Shown here: positions 1 to 11,610 of the stretch, one piece after another
Position numbering within the stretch: position 1 is the stretch's first letter
How the letters are laid out: each line of letters starts with the position of its first letter
The notes under the pieces: generated by a model
Database searches by the model: none
What the model was told of the DNA's origin: nothing
What the model saw: only the letters and a program-made list of their open reading frames with translations
Made by a program: the position numbers and the translations under genes
NCBI RefSeq assembly: GCF_002116905.1
Contig: NZ_CP015118.1
Location: 2,294,001-2,358,000, forward strand
DNA from: Piscinibacter gummiphilus
GTDB lineage: Bacteria > Pseudomonadota > Gammaproteobacteria > Burkholderiales > Burkholderiaceae_C
Reading direction: 5' to 3'
DNA: 64,000 nt

Positions 1-2
1 GT

Positions 3-125
3 TTCGGCGCGCTGGGCGCGGCCCTCGGTGCGGGTGTGCTGTTCTGGCTGATGGGCGGGCTGGTGGCCGGGGCTGGCAGCTTGCAGGCCCGGCGGATCCG
101 CGAGCGGCCGCCTGCCGCGTCCTGA
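3..125 (+). CDS. C-terminal end of a membrane protein (partial)
   Basis: Only the last 40 residues are inside the window; the gene begins upstream. The piece starts with an Ala/Gly/Leu-rich hydrophobic stretch of about 25 residues that looks like a transmembrane helix, followed by a basic tail (QARRIRERPPAAS) that would lie in the cytoplasm by the positive-inside rule. The frame ends at TGA 123-125, and the next gene converges on it from the other strand. Too little remains to name a family. The reading frame is supported by its clean hydrophobic-then-basic composition; function is unknown. Confidence 0.55.
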   Translation, partial: FGALGAALGAGVLFWLMGGLVAGAGSLQARRIRERPPAAS

Positions 126-163
126 GCGCCCGCGGCCCTCGAGGGGCCGGCGGTGTCAGCAGG

Positions 164-820
164 TCAGAACTTGAAGCCCGGCGGCGTGCCGGGCGCGGCC
201 GGGGCCGCGGCGGGTTCCGTGGGCGCGGCCGGTGCGGAGGCGGGGGCCGGCGCCGCCGCGGCGGGCGCGGCGCCACTCGTCAGCGGAGCGGCCGCGGGGG
301 CCGCGTAGTTGGCGGGCAGCATGGACCGCTTCGGGTACCCGGCGGCATCGAGGTAGGTGTTGGTTTCACTCGCGTTGTAGCCGCCGATGACCTGCGAGCC
401 CACGGTGACGGCCGGCACGTCGGTGCGGCCGATGAGGCGTTGCATGGCCGCGCTGTCGGCCGGGGTGACCACCGTGCGTTCGGTGAACGGGATGCCCCGC
501 TGCCGCAGCAGCGCGCGGGCGGATTCGCACGGGCCGCAGGACGCGGTGGTGTAGAGCACCACGGGGTACCGCTGCGCGGCCTGGCGCAGCTCGTAGGGCA
601 GGGAGGCGTCCGAGCCGCCGCCGCCCGTGGTGTTCACCGAGCCGACCTTGTTTTCCGGCGAGACGGGCGGCCGGTCGGTGTACGTGACCTTGCCGTCGGG
701 GCCGACGACCTTGTAGAGCGCATGGGCCGGCATCGAGGCGAGCGCCGAGGCGGACAGCACCGCCAGGGCGGCGAGGCGGACGGCACGGTGCGAAGCGGAA
801 CGCGGGGTGGGGAACATCAT
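164..820 (-). CDS. Secreted glutaredoxin-like protein with N-terminal DUF4124 domain
   Basis: 218 residues. The start at 820 (first of two adjacent Met codons) places GGAG just upstream and gives a proper signal peptide: basic RSASHRAVR, a hydrophobic Ala/Leu core, and a likely cut after AHA near residue 34. Then comes the DUF4124 signature YKVVGPDGKVTYTDRPP (residues 36-52). A thioredoxin-fold glutaredoxin domain follows at about 75-160, with redox motif CGPC (Cys95, Cys98), the cis-proline TDVPAVTVG segment and the GGYNASE glutathione-side loop. The last 55 residues are a low-complexity Ala/Pro tail. The family is expected to carry out thiol-disulfide exchange in the periplasm; the substrate is unknown. 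It is the last of several minus-strand genes, 49 bp after prlC. An upstream extension of the frame to 1042 overlaps prlC and is rejected. Confidence 0.85.
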   Translation of the reverse strand: MMFPTPRSASHRAVRLAALAVLSASALASMPAHALYKVVGPDGKVTYTDRPPVSPENKVGSVNTTGGGGSDASLPYELRQAAQRYPVVLYTTASCGPCESARALLRQRGIPFTERTVVTPADSAAMQRLIGRTDVPAVTVGSQVIGGYNASETNTYLDAAGYPKRSMLPANYAAPAAAPLTSGAAPAAAAPAPASAPAAPTEPAAAPAAPGTPPGFKF

Positions 821-869
821 GGACTCCAGGAGGGAACTCGGCGGCGGGAAAACGCTGGTGGCACTGTAC

Positions 870-2888
870 TCAAGCCATGCCCTGGTGGCGTAACAAGGCG
901 TCGATGCGCGGCTCGCGGCCCCGGAAGGCCTTGAAGCTCTCGAGCGCCGGGCGGCTGCCGCCGGCCTCCAGGATGGCCTCGCGGTAGCGGCGGCCCGTGT
1001 CGACGTCGAGCGCGCTCGTTTCCTCGAAGGCGCTCCAGGCATCGGCGCTCAGCACCTCGGCCCACTTGTAGCTGTAGTAGCCCGCCGCGTAGCCGCCGGC
1101 GAAGATGTGCGAGAAGCCGTGCTGGAAGCGGTTGAACGCCGGCGGCGTGACCACGGCCACCTCGCGGCGCACGTCGTCGATCATGGCCTGGATGCGGTCT
1201 TCCGCGCCCGGTTCGGCATGGATGCGCATGTCGAACAGCGAGAACTCCACCTGGCGCAGCGTCTGCAGGCCGCTCTGGAAGTTCTTGGCCGCGAGCATCT
1301 TGTCGTACAGCGCGCGCGGCAGCGGCTCGCCGGTGTCGACGTGGGCGGTGAGGTGCTTGAGCACGTCCCACTCCCAGCAGAAGTTCTCCATGAACTGGCT
1401 GGGCAGCTCCACCGCGTCCCATTCGACGCCGGAGATGCCGGCCACGCCGGTGTCGTCGACCTTGGTGAGCAGGTGGTGCAGGCCGTGGCCGAACTCGTGG
1501 AAGAGGGTGGTGACGTCGTCGTGCGTGAGCAGCGCGGGCTTGCCGCCCACGGGGGAGGCGAAGTTGCAGACGAGGTGGGCCACCGGCGTCTGCGTGTGGC
1601 CCTCGGGGCGGGCCCAGCGGCCGCGCACGTCGTCCATCCAGGCGCCGGGGCGCTTGCCGGGGCGGGCGTACGGGTCGAGGTAGAACTGGCCCACGGTTTC
1701 ACCGCGGCGGTCGATGCGGAAGAAGCGCACCGACGGGTGCCACACCGGCGCCGTGTCGGGGCGGATGGCCACGTCGAACAGCGTCTCGATGATGCGGAAC
1801 AGACCGTCGAGCACCTTGGTTTCGGTGAAGTACGGCTTGACCTCCTGGTCGCTGAACGCGTAGCGCTGCTCCTTCAGCTTCTCGCTGGCGTAGGCCTGGT
1901 CCCAGGCCTGCAGGTCGGGCAGGTTCAGCTCGGTGCGGGCGAACTCGCGCAGCTCGGCCAGGTCCTTCTCGGCGAACGGACGGGCGCGGCGGGCGAGGTC
2001 GCGCAGGAACTCGATGACCTGGGCGGGGGTGTCGGCCATCTTCGGCACGAGCGACACCTCGGCGTAGTTGGCGTAGCCCAGCAGCTTCGCCTCCTCCTGG
2101 CGCAGGGCCAGCAGCTCGCGCATCACGGCGGAGTTGTCGACCTCGGGCTTGCCGAACTCGCTGGCGCGCGTGGCGTACGCCCGGTACAGGCGCTCGCGCA
2201 GCGCGCGGTTCTCGCCGTACTGCATCACGGGCAGGTAGTTGGGCAGGTGCAGCGTGAGCTTGTGGCCTTCCTTGCCCTCGGCCTCGGCGGCCGCGCGGGT
2301 GGAGGCCTGGATGTCGCCGGGCACCCCGGCCAGTTCCTCGGTGGTGGCGTAGTACGCGAAGCCGTCGGTGGCGTCGAGCACGTGTTCGGAGAACTGCTGG
2401 CCGAGGGCGGCCTGGCGGTCCTGGATGGCGGCGTAGCGCTCGCGGGCGGCGCCCTGCAGTTCGGCACCACCCAGCACGAAGTCGCGCATGGCGTTGGAGA
2501 GGGCCTTCTGGCGGGCCGGCTTCAGTGCCTTCGCGGCCGGGCTGGCGGCGATGGCCTTGTATTTGGCGTACAGGCGCTCGTCGGCGCCGATGCGGGTGTA
2601 GAACTCGGTGACGGCCGGCAGGCTCTCGTTGTACGCGGCCCGCAGCTCGGGGTTGTCGGCCACGCCGTTGAGGTGGCCCACGACGTTCCAGGCGCGGCCG
2701 AGGCGTTCGGTGGCCACGTCGAGCACGGCCGACATCGCGTCATAGTCGGCCGGGACCGCGTCACCGGTGGCCTTGTCGAGCGCCGCGTTGGCCTCCGCGA
2801 GCAGTTCCGTGATGGCCGGGCCCACGTGTTCGGGACGGATGTCCGCGAAGAGCGGCAGGTCGGAGCGGGCGAGCAACGGGTTCGTCAT
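870..2888 (-). CDS. prlC: Oligopeptidase A (M3 family zinc metallopeptidase)
   Basis: 672 residues, the usual length for PrlC/OpdA. The zinc site HEFGH lies at about residues 463-467 (inside LFHEFGHGLHHLL), and the third ligand Glu follows about 25-30 residues later in the SGVEWDAVELPSQF segment. The C-terminal half matches the M3A pattern, including FNRFQHGFSHIFAGGYAAGYYSYKWAEV. There is no signal peptide, so it is cytoplasmic. The enzyme degrades short peptides, including cleaved signal peptides. It follows folD by 25 bp on the same strand, so the two may be co-transcribed. The ATG at 2888 gives the conserved N-terminus MTNPLLARSDLPLF. Confidence 0.95.
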   Translation of the reverse strand: MTNPLLARSDLPLFADIRPEHVGPAITELLAEANAALDKATGDAVPADYDAMSAVLDVATERLGRAWNVVGHLNGVADNPELRAAYNESLPAVTEFYTRIGADERLYAKYKAIAASPAAKALKPARQKALSNAMRDFVLGGAELQGAARERYAAIQDRQAALGQQFSEHVLDATDGFAYYATTEELAGVPGDIQASTRAAAEAEGKEGHKLTLHLPNYLPVMQYGENRALRERLYRAYATRASEFGKPEVDNSAVMRELLALRQEEAKLLGYANYAEVSLVPKMADTPAQVIEFLRDLARRARPFAEKDLAELREFARTELNLPDLQAWDQAYASEKLKEQRYAFSDQEVKPYFTETKVLDGLFRIIETLFDVAIRPDTAPVWHPSVRFFRIDRRGETVGQFYLDPYARPGKRPGAWMDDVRGRWARPEGHTQTPVAHLVCNFASPVGGKPALLTHDDVTTLFHEFGHGLHHLLTKVDDTGVAGISGVEWDAVELPSQFMENFCWEWDVLKHLTAHVDTGEPLPRALYDKMLAAKNFQSGLQTLRQVEFSLFDMRIHAEPGAEDRIQAMIDDVRREVAVVTPPAFNRFQHGFSHIFAGGYAAGYYSYKWAEVLSADAWSAFEETSALDVDTGRRYREAILEAGGSRPALESFKAFRGREPRIDALLRHQGMA

Positions 2889-2913
2889 GCGGGGCCTCTT
2901 TCGTTCGTTCAGT

Positions 2914-3768
2914 TCATTTTGCCGCGACTCGTTCGGCCGATTCGATGGTGTTCACGAGCAGCATGGTGATGGTCATGGGACCCACGCCCCCCGGCACCGG
3001 CGTGATGGCGGAGGCCACCTGCGAGACGCCGGCGAAGTCCACGTCGCCGCAGAGCTTGCCTTCGTCGTTGCGGTTCATGCCCACGTCGATCACGATCGCG
3101 CCCGGCTTCACCATGCCGGCCGTGACCGTGTCGCGGCGGCCCACCGCCGCCACGATCACGTCGGCCTGGCGGGTGTGGTACGCCAGGTCGGGGGTCGCAC
3201 TGTGGCAGATGGTGACGGTGGCGTTGGCTTGCAAGAGGAGGAGGGCCATGGGTTTGCCCACGGTGTTGCTGCGGCCGATCACGACGGCGTGCTTGCCCTT
3301 GAGGGAGACCCCGGTGGACTCGATGAGTTTCATGCAGCCGTACGGCGTGCAGGGTCGGAACCCCGGCAGATTCGCCACCAGTTCGCCGGCGCTCAGCACC
3401 GAATAGCCGTCCACGTCCTTCGTGGTGGCGATGGCCTCGATCACCTTGGTGGGGTCGATGTGCTTGGGCAGCGGCATCTGCACCAGGATGCCGTGGATGG
3501 AGGCGTCCTTGTTGAGCGCGTCGATGCGGGCCAGCAGGTCGGCCTCGGACAGCGTGGCGTCGTACTTCTCGAGCACCGAGTGCAGGCCGTGCTCCTCGCA
3601 GGCCTTGACCTTGTTGCGCACGTAGACCTGGCTGGCCGGGTCCTCGCCGACCAGGATGACGGCCAGGCCCGGCTTGTGGCCGCGCGCGGTGAGGGCGGCG
3701 GCGCGTTGCGCCACCTCGGCGCGGATCTGCTTGGACAGGGCGGTGCCGTCGATCAGTTGGGCGGTCAT
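2914..3768 (-). CDS. folD: Bifunctional methylenetetrahydrofolate dehydrogenase / methenyltetrahydrofolate cyclohydrolase
   Basis: 284 residues, typical FolD length. It interconverts 5,10-methylene-THF and 10-formyl-THF using NADP, supplying one-carbon units for purines and formyl-Met. Family signatures are present: YVRNKVKACEEHG with catalytic Lys53, the substrate loop GILVQMPLPKH, the Rossmann signature GRSNTVGKPMALLLL, and the C-terminal PVPGGVGPMTITML. Cytoplasmic. It lies between the response regulator gene (upstream) and prlC (downstream) on the minus strand. A terminator hairpin separates it from the regulator, so it probably has its own promoter in the 3769-3804 stretch or relies on read-through. 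Confidence 0.97.
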   Translation of the reverse strand: MTAQLIDGTALSKQIRAEVAQRAAALTARGHKPGLAVILVGEDPASQVYVRNKVKACEEHGLHSVLEKYDATLSEADLLARIDALNKDASIHGILVQMPLPKHIDPTKVIEAIATTKDVDGYSVLSAGELVANLPGFRPCTPYGCMKLIESTGVSLKGKHAVVIGRSNTVGKPMALLLLQANATVTICHSATPDLAYHTRQADVIVAAVGRRDTVTAGMVKPGAIVIDVGMNRNDEGKLCGDVDFAGVSQVASAITPVPGGVGPMTITMLLVNTIESAERVAAK

Positions 3769-3804
3769 GGTCGGGTTCCTCTCGTCGATGTCGATTCTGA
3801 AAGC

Positions 3805-3832
3805 AAAAAGGGCCGCTGCGAAGCGGCCCTTT
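3805..3832 (-). terminator. Rho-independent terminator downstream of the response regulator gene
   Basis: Perfect 11-bp inverted repeat AAAGGGCCGCT / AGCGGCCCTTT at 3807-3817 and 3822-3832 with a 4-nt loop. Read on the minus strand, the stem is followed by a short T run (TTTTT then GC). It sits 15 bp past the stop codon of the response regulator and before folD. Confidence 0.8.
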
Positions 3833-3847
3833 GAAGGCGGGGTCGGG

Positions 3848-4465
3848 TCAGGCCTTGGCTCCGAGCGCGATCTTCAGGAGATCTGCGACCGTGTTGGCGT
3901 TGAGCTTCTCCATGATGTTGGCGCGGTGCGCCTCCACCGTCTTGATGCTGATGCCCAGGTCGTCGGCGATCTGCTTGTTCAGGCGGCCGGCGACGATGCG
4001 CTCGAGCACCTGGGATTCGCGCGTGGTCAGGCGCGACAGCAGCGCGTCGCGGCTGGCGGCTTCCTGGTGGTGCGAGAAGGCGCTGCGGGCCTGGTCGAGC
4101 ATGCGCTCGACGAGGTTGAGCAACTGCTCTTCCTTGAAGGGCTTCTCGATGAAGTCCATCGCGCCCTTCTTCATCGTGGTGACGGCCATGGGCACGTCGC
4201 CGTGGCCGGTGATGAACACGACCGGCAGCGGGGACTTGCGTTCGAGCAGCCGGTCCTGGAGTTCCAGGCCGCTCATGCCGTCCATGCGGATGTCGGCGAT
4301 GAGGCACGCGACCTCGCGCGGGTCGAAGCGGGACAGGAAGGCTTCGGAGGAGTCGAAGCACTTGACGCGGTAGTCCTTGCCTTCGAGGAGCCATTGCAGC
4401 GAATCGCGCACGGCTTCGTCGTCGTCGACCACGTACACGGTGCCTTTTTTGGGAATCAAGCTCAT
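3848..4465 (-). CDS. FixJ/NarL-type two-component response regulator
   Basis: 205 residues. The receiver domain (about 8-120) has the acidic pair in VVDDDEAVR, phospho-acceptor Asp58 in LIADIRMDGMSG, Thr/Gly in VVFITGHGD and Lys108 in IEKPF. The C-terminal LuxR-type helix-turn-helix (about 140-200) reads LTTRESQVLERIV ... NKQIADDLGISIKTVEAHR. The layout and the MDFIEKPF wording are those of FixJ/TtrR/DctR-like regulators. Its ATG lies 11 bp past the stop of the sensor kinase gene, so the two form a cognate pair in one operon. The pair is transcribed away from aceE, which makes the pyruvate dehydrogenase operon a candidate target; that link is inference from position only. Confidence 0.92.
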   Translation of the reverse strand: MSLIPKKGTVYVVDDDEAVRDSLQWLLEGKDYRVKCFDSSEAFLSRFDPREVACLIADIRMDGMSGLELQDRLLERKSPLPVVFITGHGDVPMAVTTMKKGAMDFIEKPFKEEQLLNLVERMLDQARSAFSHHQEAASRDALLSRLTTRESQVLERIVAGRLNKQIADDLGISIKTVEAHRANIMEKLNANTVADLLKIALGAKA

Positions 4466-4476
4466 GGATGAGGGAC

Positions 4477-7011
4477 TCAGGTCAGGGCCGTTTCAAGGCC
4501 GGTGGATTTGGCGGTTTCGACAGGCAGCGTGAAGCTGAAACGACAGCCCACCACGGTCGCGCCATTGTATAAGTTCTCTGCACGGATCCGGCCCCGGTGG
4601 CTCTCGATGATCGAGCGGCACAGGCTGAGGCCGATTCCGAGCCCCTCGACCTTGGTCGAGAAGAACGCCTCGTACAGTCTGCCGATGACTTCCTCCTTCA
4701 GGCCGGGCCCGGAGTCGGTCACCGTGAATTCGATCACGCCACCCTCGTCCGGCGTGTGCCGGGGGATCACGCGCAGCTCGATGTTGCGGCGCGGCAAGGG
4801 CAATCCGGCCGAGTCGATGGCCTCCGCGGCATTCTTCAGCAGGTTCAGCAGCACCTGCTCGATCAGGATCGGGTCCACCATCAGCACCGGCAGGCGCTGG
4901 GCCACGTAGATGTGCAGCGCGACGTTGCGGCGGCGCAGTTCGATGCCGGCCAGGTCCACCGACTCCTCGACGATGTTGGCCGCCAGCGAGGGTTCGCGGC
5001 GCGGCTCGCTGCGTTTCACGAACGCGCGGATGCGGCGGATGATCTGCGCCGCGCGCTCGGCCTGCTTCGCGGTCTTCTCGAGCGCGGTGATCAGGTCGGG
5101 CTTCTCGATGGCGTCGGCCTTCACGCGCGAGACCATGCCGTTGCAGTAGTTCGTGATGGCCGTGAGCGGCTGGTTCAGCTCGTGCGCCACGGACGAGGCC
5201 ATCTCGCCCATGGTCACGAGGCGGCTGGTCACCTGGGCCTTCTCGGCCTGCTGCTGGGCCTGGGTCTCGGCGTTGCGGCGGCTGGTGATGTCGGTGGCGA
5301 TCAGCATCTGGGCCAGGCGCCCGTCGGTCCACTGCAGGTAGCGCGCGCGCACGTCGAACCATTTCTGGAGCGACTCGACGTACACCTCGCGCGGGTCCGA
5401 GCCGGCCTCGGTCAGCTCCTGGGTGGGCAGGCCGCCGAAGCTGTCGACCGAGTCGCCGAAGTCGCCCAGCAGCGCGGGCGCCGACTCGCCGCCGGCCAGC
5501 GCCGCGTGGCCGCGGGCCTCGGCGCCGAACCAGAGGCGGTACGAGCGGTTCGCGAACAGCAGCTCGCCCTGCTGCACGGACAGCACGGACACGGCCGCGT
5601 CGAGCCCCTCCAGCACCGTGGTGAACCGTTCGTGGGACGCCGACAGCTGGTCGCGCACGCGCTTGGCCTCGGTGATGTTGGTCATCGAGGTCATCCAGCC
5701 CGTCTGCACGCCCTTCGGGTCGATCAGCGGGGACACGTACATGCGGGCGTCGAACAGGCTGCCGTCCTTGCGCATCGCCTTGACCTCGATGCCGCCGGCC
5801 GGGCTGCGGCCCTGCAGCTCCTGCTGCAGCAGGCGGTTGTTCTCGTCGTAGCGGTCGGGCGGCCAGTGGGGGAAGGGCGGCAGGTGGCCGATCAGGTCCT
5901 GCTCGTTGAAGCCCGTCATCGCGCAGAAGGCGGGGTTCACGTAGGTGATGCGGCCTTCCATGTCCATGGCCCGCATGCCGGTCAGCATCGAGTTTTCCAT
6001 CGCGCGGCGGAAGTTCGTCTCGCTGACCAGGGTGTTCTGCATCTGCAGCCGGCGGCGCATGTGCCGCCAAGTGCCCAGCAGCATCCAGACGGTGAGGGTG
6101 CTCAGTGCCGCCACCATCCAGAAGAGGGTGTTGCTGATGAGGCCGATGGAGGTGCGGTAGCCCTGCACCCGCAGCTTCAGGCCGTTGCCGGCCGGGGCGA
6201 GCGGCACGTCGTGGACGATGGACGCGGGCCGGGCGATCTGGCCGGGCATCAGCATCACGGTGCTCGAGAGCACCTTGTCCTGCGAGTCGATCACCGTGAC
6301 CACGTGGCGGTTCGAGACGTCGGCCGGGATGAAGTAGCGCACCAGCGCCTCGACCGAGTACTCGGCGATCAGCGTGCCGGCGAAGCGGTTGTTGTCGATC
6401 AGCGGCACCTGCAGCTGGAACACCCAGTGGCCGAAGCCGTTCAGGTACGGGATCGAGTACGTGGGGTAGCGCAGCTGCTGCGTGGCCTCGAAGGTGCGCT
6501 CGGGCACGCCCTCGCGGTGGGGCATGGGCAGCGAGCGGTCGAGTTCCTCGGGGCTGCTCTCGACCTGCATGTGCATGTTGGCGCTGGAGTAGCTCGCCTG
6601 GCGCCGCAGGTCGGCATCGACCCACATCAGGTGGGTGATCTCGGGGCGCTCGCGTGCGAAGCCGGCCGCCGGCTGCACGAACCCGTCGGGCTTGATGGCG
6701 CGCGTGGCGATGTCGCGCGCCATCCGGATCAACTGCTCCTGGCTTTCGATCAGGCGCAGGCGCACCTGTTGTTGGGCGATCTCGGTATCCCGTTTGACGG
6801 ATTCCTGCTCTCTCTCCAATTCCTCATTGCGGAGGTACCAGAACGCCGAGATGATCGCGGCAAGGAACAGCAGCACGGAGACGAGCGGCCCGAGGGTGGC
6901 GTAACGATCCTGGCGGGACGGCGACTGGCGGCGCCACCAGGTGCCGAACAGGCGCTTGGCGAGGTCACTGCCGGGAGTGGGTGGAGCGGGCGGTACTTTC
7001 ACGGGCTGCAT
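4477..7011 (-). CDS. Membrane sensor histidine kinase with two PAS domains
   Basis: 844 residues from the ATG at 7011 (MQPVKVPP). An upstream GTG extension would add 51 residues of unconvincing sequence and fill the promoter region. Order: short cytoplasmic tail; TM1 about 38-60; periplasmic sensing region about 61-290, resembling the double-Cache sensors of DctB-like kinases; TM2 about 291-314; PAS with PAC about 335-450 (ITYVNPAFCAMTGF); a second PAS-like region about 460-580; HisKA with phospho-acceptor His610 in SVAHELNQPLTAI; HATPase with N box NLLKNAAEAID, G1 DSGPGLKEE and a G2-like GLGIGLSLCRSIIE. The partner regulator gene follows after 11 bp. The ligand is not evident. The gene is divergent from aceE across 180 bp. 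Confidence 0.92.
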   Translation of the reverse strand: MQPVKVPPAPPTPGSDLAKRLFGTWWRRQSPSRQDRYATLGPLVSVLLFLAAIISAFWYLRNEELEREQESVKRDTEIAQQQVRLRLIESQEQLIRMARDIATRAIKPDGFVQPAAGFARERPEITHLMWVDADLRRQASYSSANMHMQVESSPEELDRSLPMPHREGVPERTFEATQQLRYPTYSIPYLNGFGHWVFQLQVPLIDNNRFAGTLIAEYSVEALVRYFIPADVSNRHVVTVIDSQDKVLSSTVMLMPGQIARPASIVHDVPLAPAGNGLKLRVQGYRTSIGLISNTLFWMVAALSTLTVWMLLGTWRHMRRRLQMQNTLVSETNFRRAMENSMLTGMRAMDMEGRITYVNPAFCAMTGFNEQDLIGHLPPFPHWPPDRYDENNRLLQQELQGRSPAGGIEVKAMRKDGSLFDARMYVSPLIDPKGVQTGWMTSMTNITEAKRVRDQLSASHERFTTVLEGLDAAVSVLSVQQGELLFANRSYRLWFGAEARGHAALAGGESAPALLGDFGDSVDSFGGLPTQELTEAGSDPREVYVESLQKWFDVRARYLQWTDGRLAQMLIATDITSRRNAETQAQQQAEKAQVTSRLVTMGEMASSVAHELNQPLTAITNYCNGMVSRVKADAIEKPDLITALEKTAKQAERAAQIIRRIRAFVKRSEPRREPSLAANIVEESVDLAGIELRRRNVALHIYVAQRLPVLMVDPILIEQVLLNLLKNAAEAIDSAGLPLPRRNIELRVIPRHTPDEGGVIEFTVTDSGPGLKEEVIGRLYEAFFSTKVEGLGIGLSLCRSIIESHRGRIRAENLYNGATVVGCRFSFTLPVETAKSTGLETALT

Positions 7012-7191
7012 CCGTCGATTATCGAGGCTGCGGGGTGGTCGAACGGTTCGCCACTCCGCATTGCGATACGGAGGGAACCCTTGGTTCCACTGGTGAATTT
7101 CACGATAAGAAACGGTTTTGCACAATTTGGGAATTCTTTCGCCTTGTGCGACACTCCGCGCCACCTTGAACCGTGATTAGAGGAGATCGTG
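7012..7191. promoter_or_regulatory. Divergent control region between the sensor kinase gene and aceE
   Basis: 180 bp shared by two divergent operons, clearly more AT-rich than the flanks at 7085-7145. A weak plus-strand promoter candidate is TTGGTT (7081-7086), 17-bp spacer, GATAAG (7104-7109). A second TTGCAC at 7118-7123 has no good -10. The aceE ribosome site AGGAG is at 7181-7185, 6 bp before the ATG at 7192, which decides that start over the GTG at 7189. No clear palindromic operator was found. Confidence 0.4.
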
Positions 7192-9897
<2,706 letters not shown>

Positions 9898-9920
9898 ACA
9901 AGAAGACCCGGAGAAACGAC

Positions 9921-11585
9921 ATGGCATTGGTCGAAGTCAAGGTTCCCGACATTGGGGACTTCAAGGAAGTCGAAGTCATCGAGCTGCTGGTCAAGGCGGG
10001 GGACACCATCAAGGTGGACCAGTCGCTGGTGACCGTGGAGAGCGACAAGGCGTCGATGGAGATCCCGTCGAGCACCGCCGGCGTGATCAAGGAACTGCGC
10101 GTGAAGATCGGCGACAAGGTCGCCGAGGGCTCGATCGTGCTGGTGCTGGAAGCGGCAGGTGGTGCCGCCGCCCCGGCTCCGGCACCCGCCGCAGCCGCTC
10201 CGGCGCCCGCACCCGCTCAAGCCGCCGCACCCGCACCGGCCCCCGCCGCCGCCGGTGGCAGCCGCACCATCGAGCTGGTGGTGCCGGACATCGGTGACAG
10301 CAAGGACGTCTCGGTGATCGAGGTGTTCATCAAGGTGGGCGACACGCTGAAGGCCGAGCAGAGCGTGATCACCGTCGAGAGCGACAAGGCCTCGATGGAG
10401 ATCCCGTCGTCGCACGCCGGGGTGGTCAAGGAACTCAAGATCAAGCTCGGCGACAAGGTCAGCCAGGGCTCGGTGCTGGCCACGCTGGAAGTGGCCGGTG
10501 GTGCCCCCGCTGCGGCTGCCGCGGCGCCGGCGCCTGCCGCCGCCTCGGTGCCGGCCGCCGCACCGGAAACCCCGTCGACCCCGGTGGTCGAACGTGTCGT
10601 GCCCACGGCCGCGCTGCCCGCCGCCGAACCGCCGCCGGCCACCGGCCGCCTGCCGCACGCGTCGCCCAGCATCCGCAAGCTCGCCCGTGAACTGGGCGTT
10701 CCGCTGGCGGAAGTGCGTGGCTCGGGCCTGAAGGGCCGCATCACCCACGCCGACGTGCAGAACTTCGTCAAGGGCGTGATGGACGGCAGCGTGCGCACGC
10801 AGGCCCAGGGGAAGGCGCCCGCCGCCGCGGCCGCCGCCGGCGGTGGCGCGTTCCCGGGGCTGCTGCCCTGGCCGCAGGTCGACTTCACGAAGTTCGGCCC
10901 GGTCGAGCGCAAGGACCTGTCGCGCATCAAGAAGATCTCGGGCGCGAACCTGCACCGCAACTGGGTCGTGATCCCGCACGTGACGAACCACGACGATGCG
11001 GACATCACCGAACTCGAAGCCTTCCGCGTCCAGCTGAACAAGGAGAACGAGAAGTCGGGCGTGAAGGTCACGATGCTCGCGTTCCTGATCAAGGCCATGG
11101 TCGCCGCGCTGAAGAAGTTCCCCGACTTCAACGCCTCGCTCGACGGCGAGCAGATCGTGCTGAAGCAGTACTACCACATCGGCTTCGCGGCGGACACGCC
11201 GAACGGCCTCGTGGTGCCGGTGCTCAAGGACGCCGACAAGAAGGGCGTGATCCAGATCTCCCAGGAGATGAACGCCCTGGCCGCGAAGGCCCGCGACGGC
11301 AAGCTGACCCCGGCCGACATGAGCGGCGGCTGCATCTCGATCTCGTCGCTCGGCGGCATCGGTGGCCGCTACTTCACGCCGATCATCAACGCCCCGGAAG
11401 TGGCAATCCTCGGCGTGTGCCGCTCGACGACCGAGCCGGTGTGGGACGGCAAGGCCTTCCAGCCGCGCCTGATGCTGCCGCTCAGCCTGAGCTGGGACCA
11501 CCGCGTGATCGACGGCGCTTCGGCGGCCCGCTTCAACGCGTACCTCGCGCAGATCCTCGGCGACTTCCGCCGCGTGCTGCTCTAA
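9921..11585 (+). CDS. aceF: Dihydrolipoamide acetyltransferase (E2 of pyruvate dehydrogenase), two lipoyl domains
   Basis: 554 residues. Two N-terminal lipoyl domains carry the lipoylation site in ESDKASMEIPS, at Lys43 and Lys156. They are separated by flexible Ala/Pro linkers (about 78-112 and 195-240). A peripheral-subunit-binding domain follows (about 244-285, ASPSIRKLARELGV ... GLKGRITHADV). The catalytic acetyltransferase domain ends with the active-site HxxxD in WDHRVIDG (His527, Asp531). It transfers the acetyl group from lipoyl-lysine to CoA and forms the core of the complex. It is in the same operon as aceE and lpdA, with 25 bp to lpdA. Confidence 0.97.
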   Translation: MALVEVKVPDIGDFKEVEVIELLVKAGDTIKVDQSLVTVESDKASMEIPSSTAGVIKELRVKIGDKVAEGSIVLVLEAAGGAAAPAPAPAAAAPAPAPAQAAAPAPAPAAAGGSRTIELVVPDIGDSKDVSVIEVFIKVGDTLKAEQSVITVESDKASMEIPSSHAGVVKELKIKLGDKVSQGSVLATLEVAGGAPAAAAAAPAPAAASVPAAAPETPSTPVVERVVPTAALPAAEPPPATGRLPHASPSIRKLARELGVPLAEVRGSGLKGRITHADVQNFVKGVMDGSVRTQAQGKAPAAAAAAGGGAFPGLLPWPQVDFTKFGPVERKDLSRIKKISGANLHRNWVVIPHVTNHDDADITELEAFRVQLNKENEKSGVKVTMLAFLIKAMVAALKKFPDFNASLDGEQIVLKQYYHIGFAADTPNGLVVPVLKDADKKGVIQISQEMNALAAKARDGKLTPADMSGGCISISSLGGIGGRYFTPIINAPEVAILGVCRSTTEPVWDGKAFQPRLMLPLSLSWDHRVIDGASAARFNAYLAQILGDFRRVLL

Positions 11586-11610
11586 GCCCCACCTTCACGG
11601 AAAGAGAACC

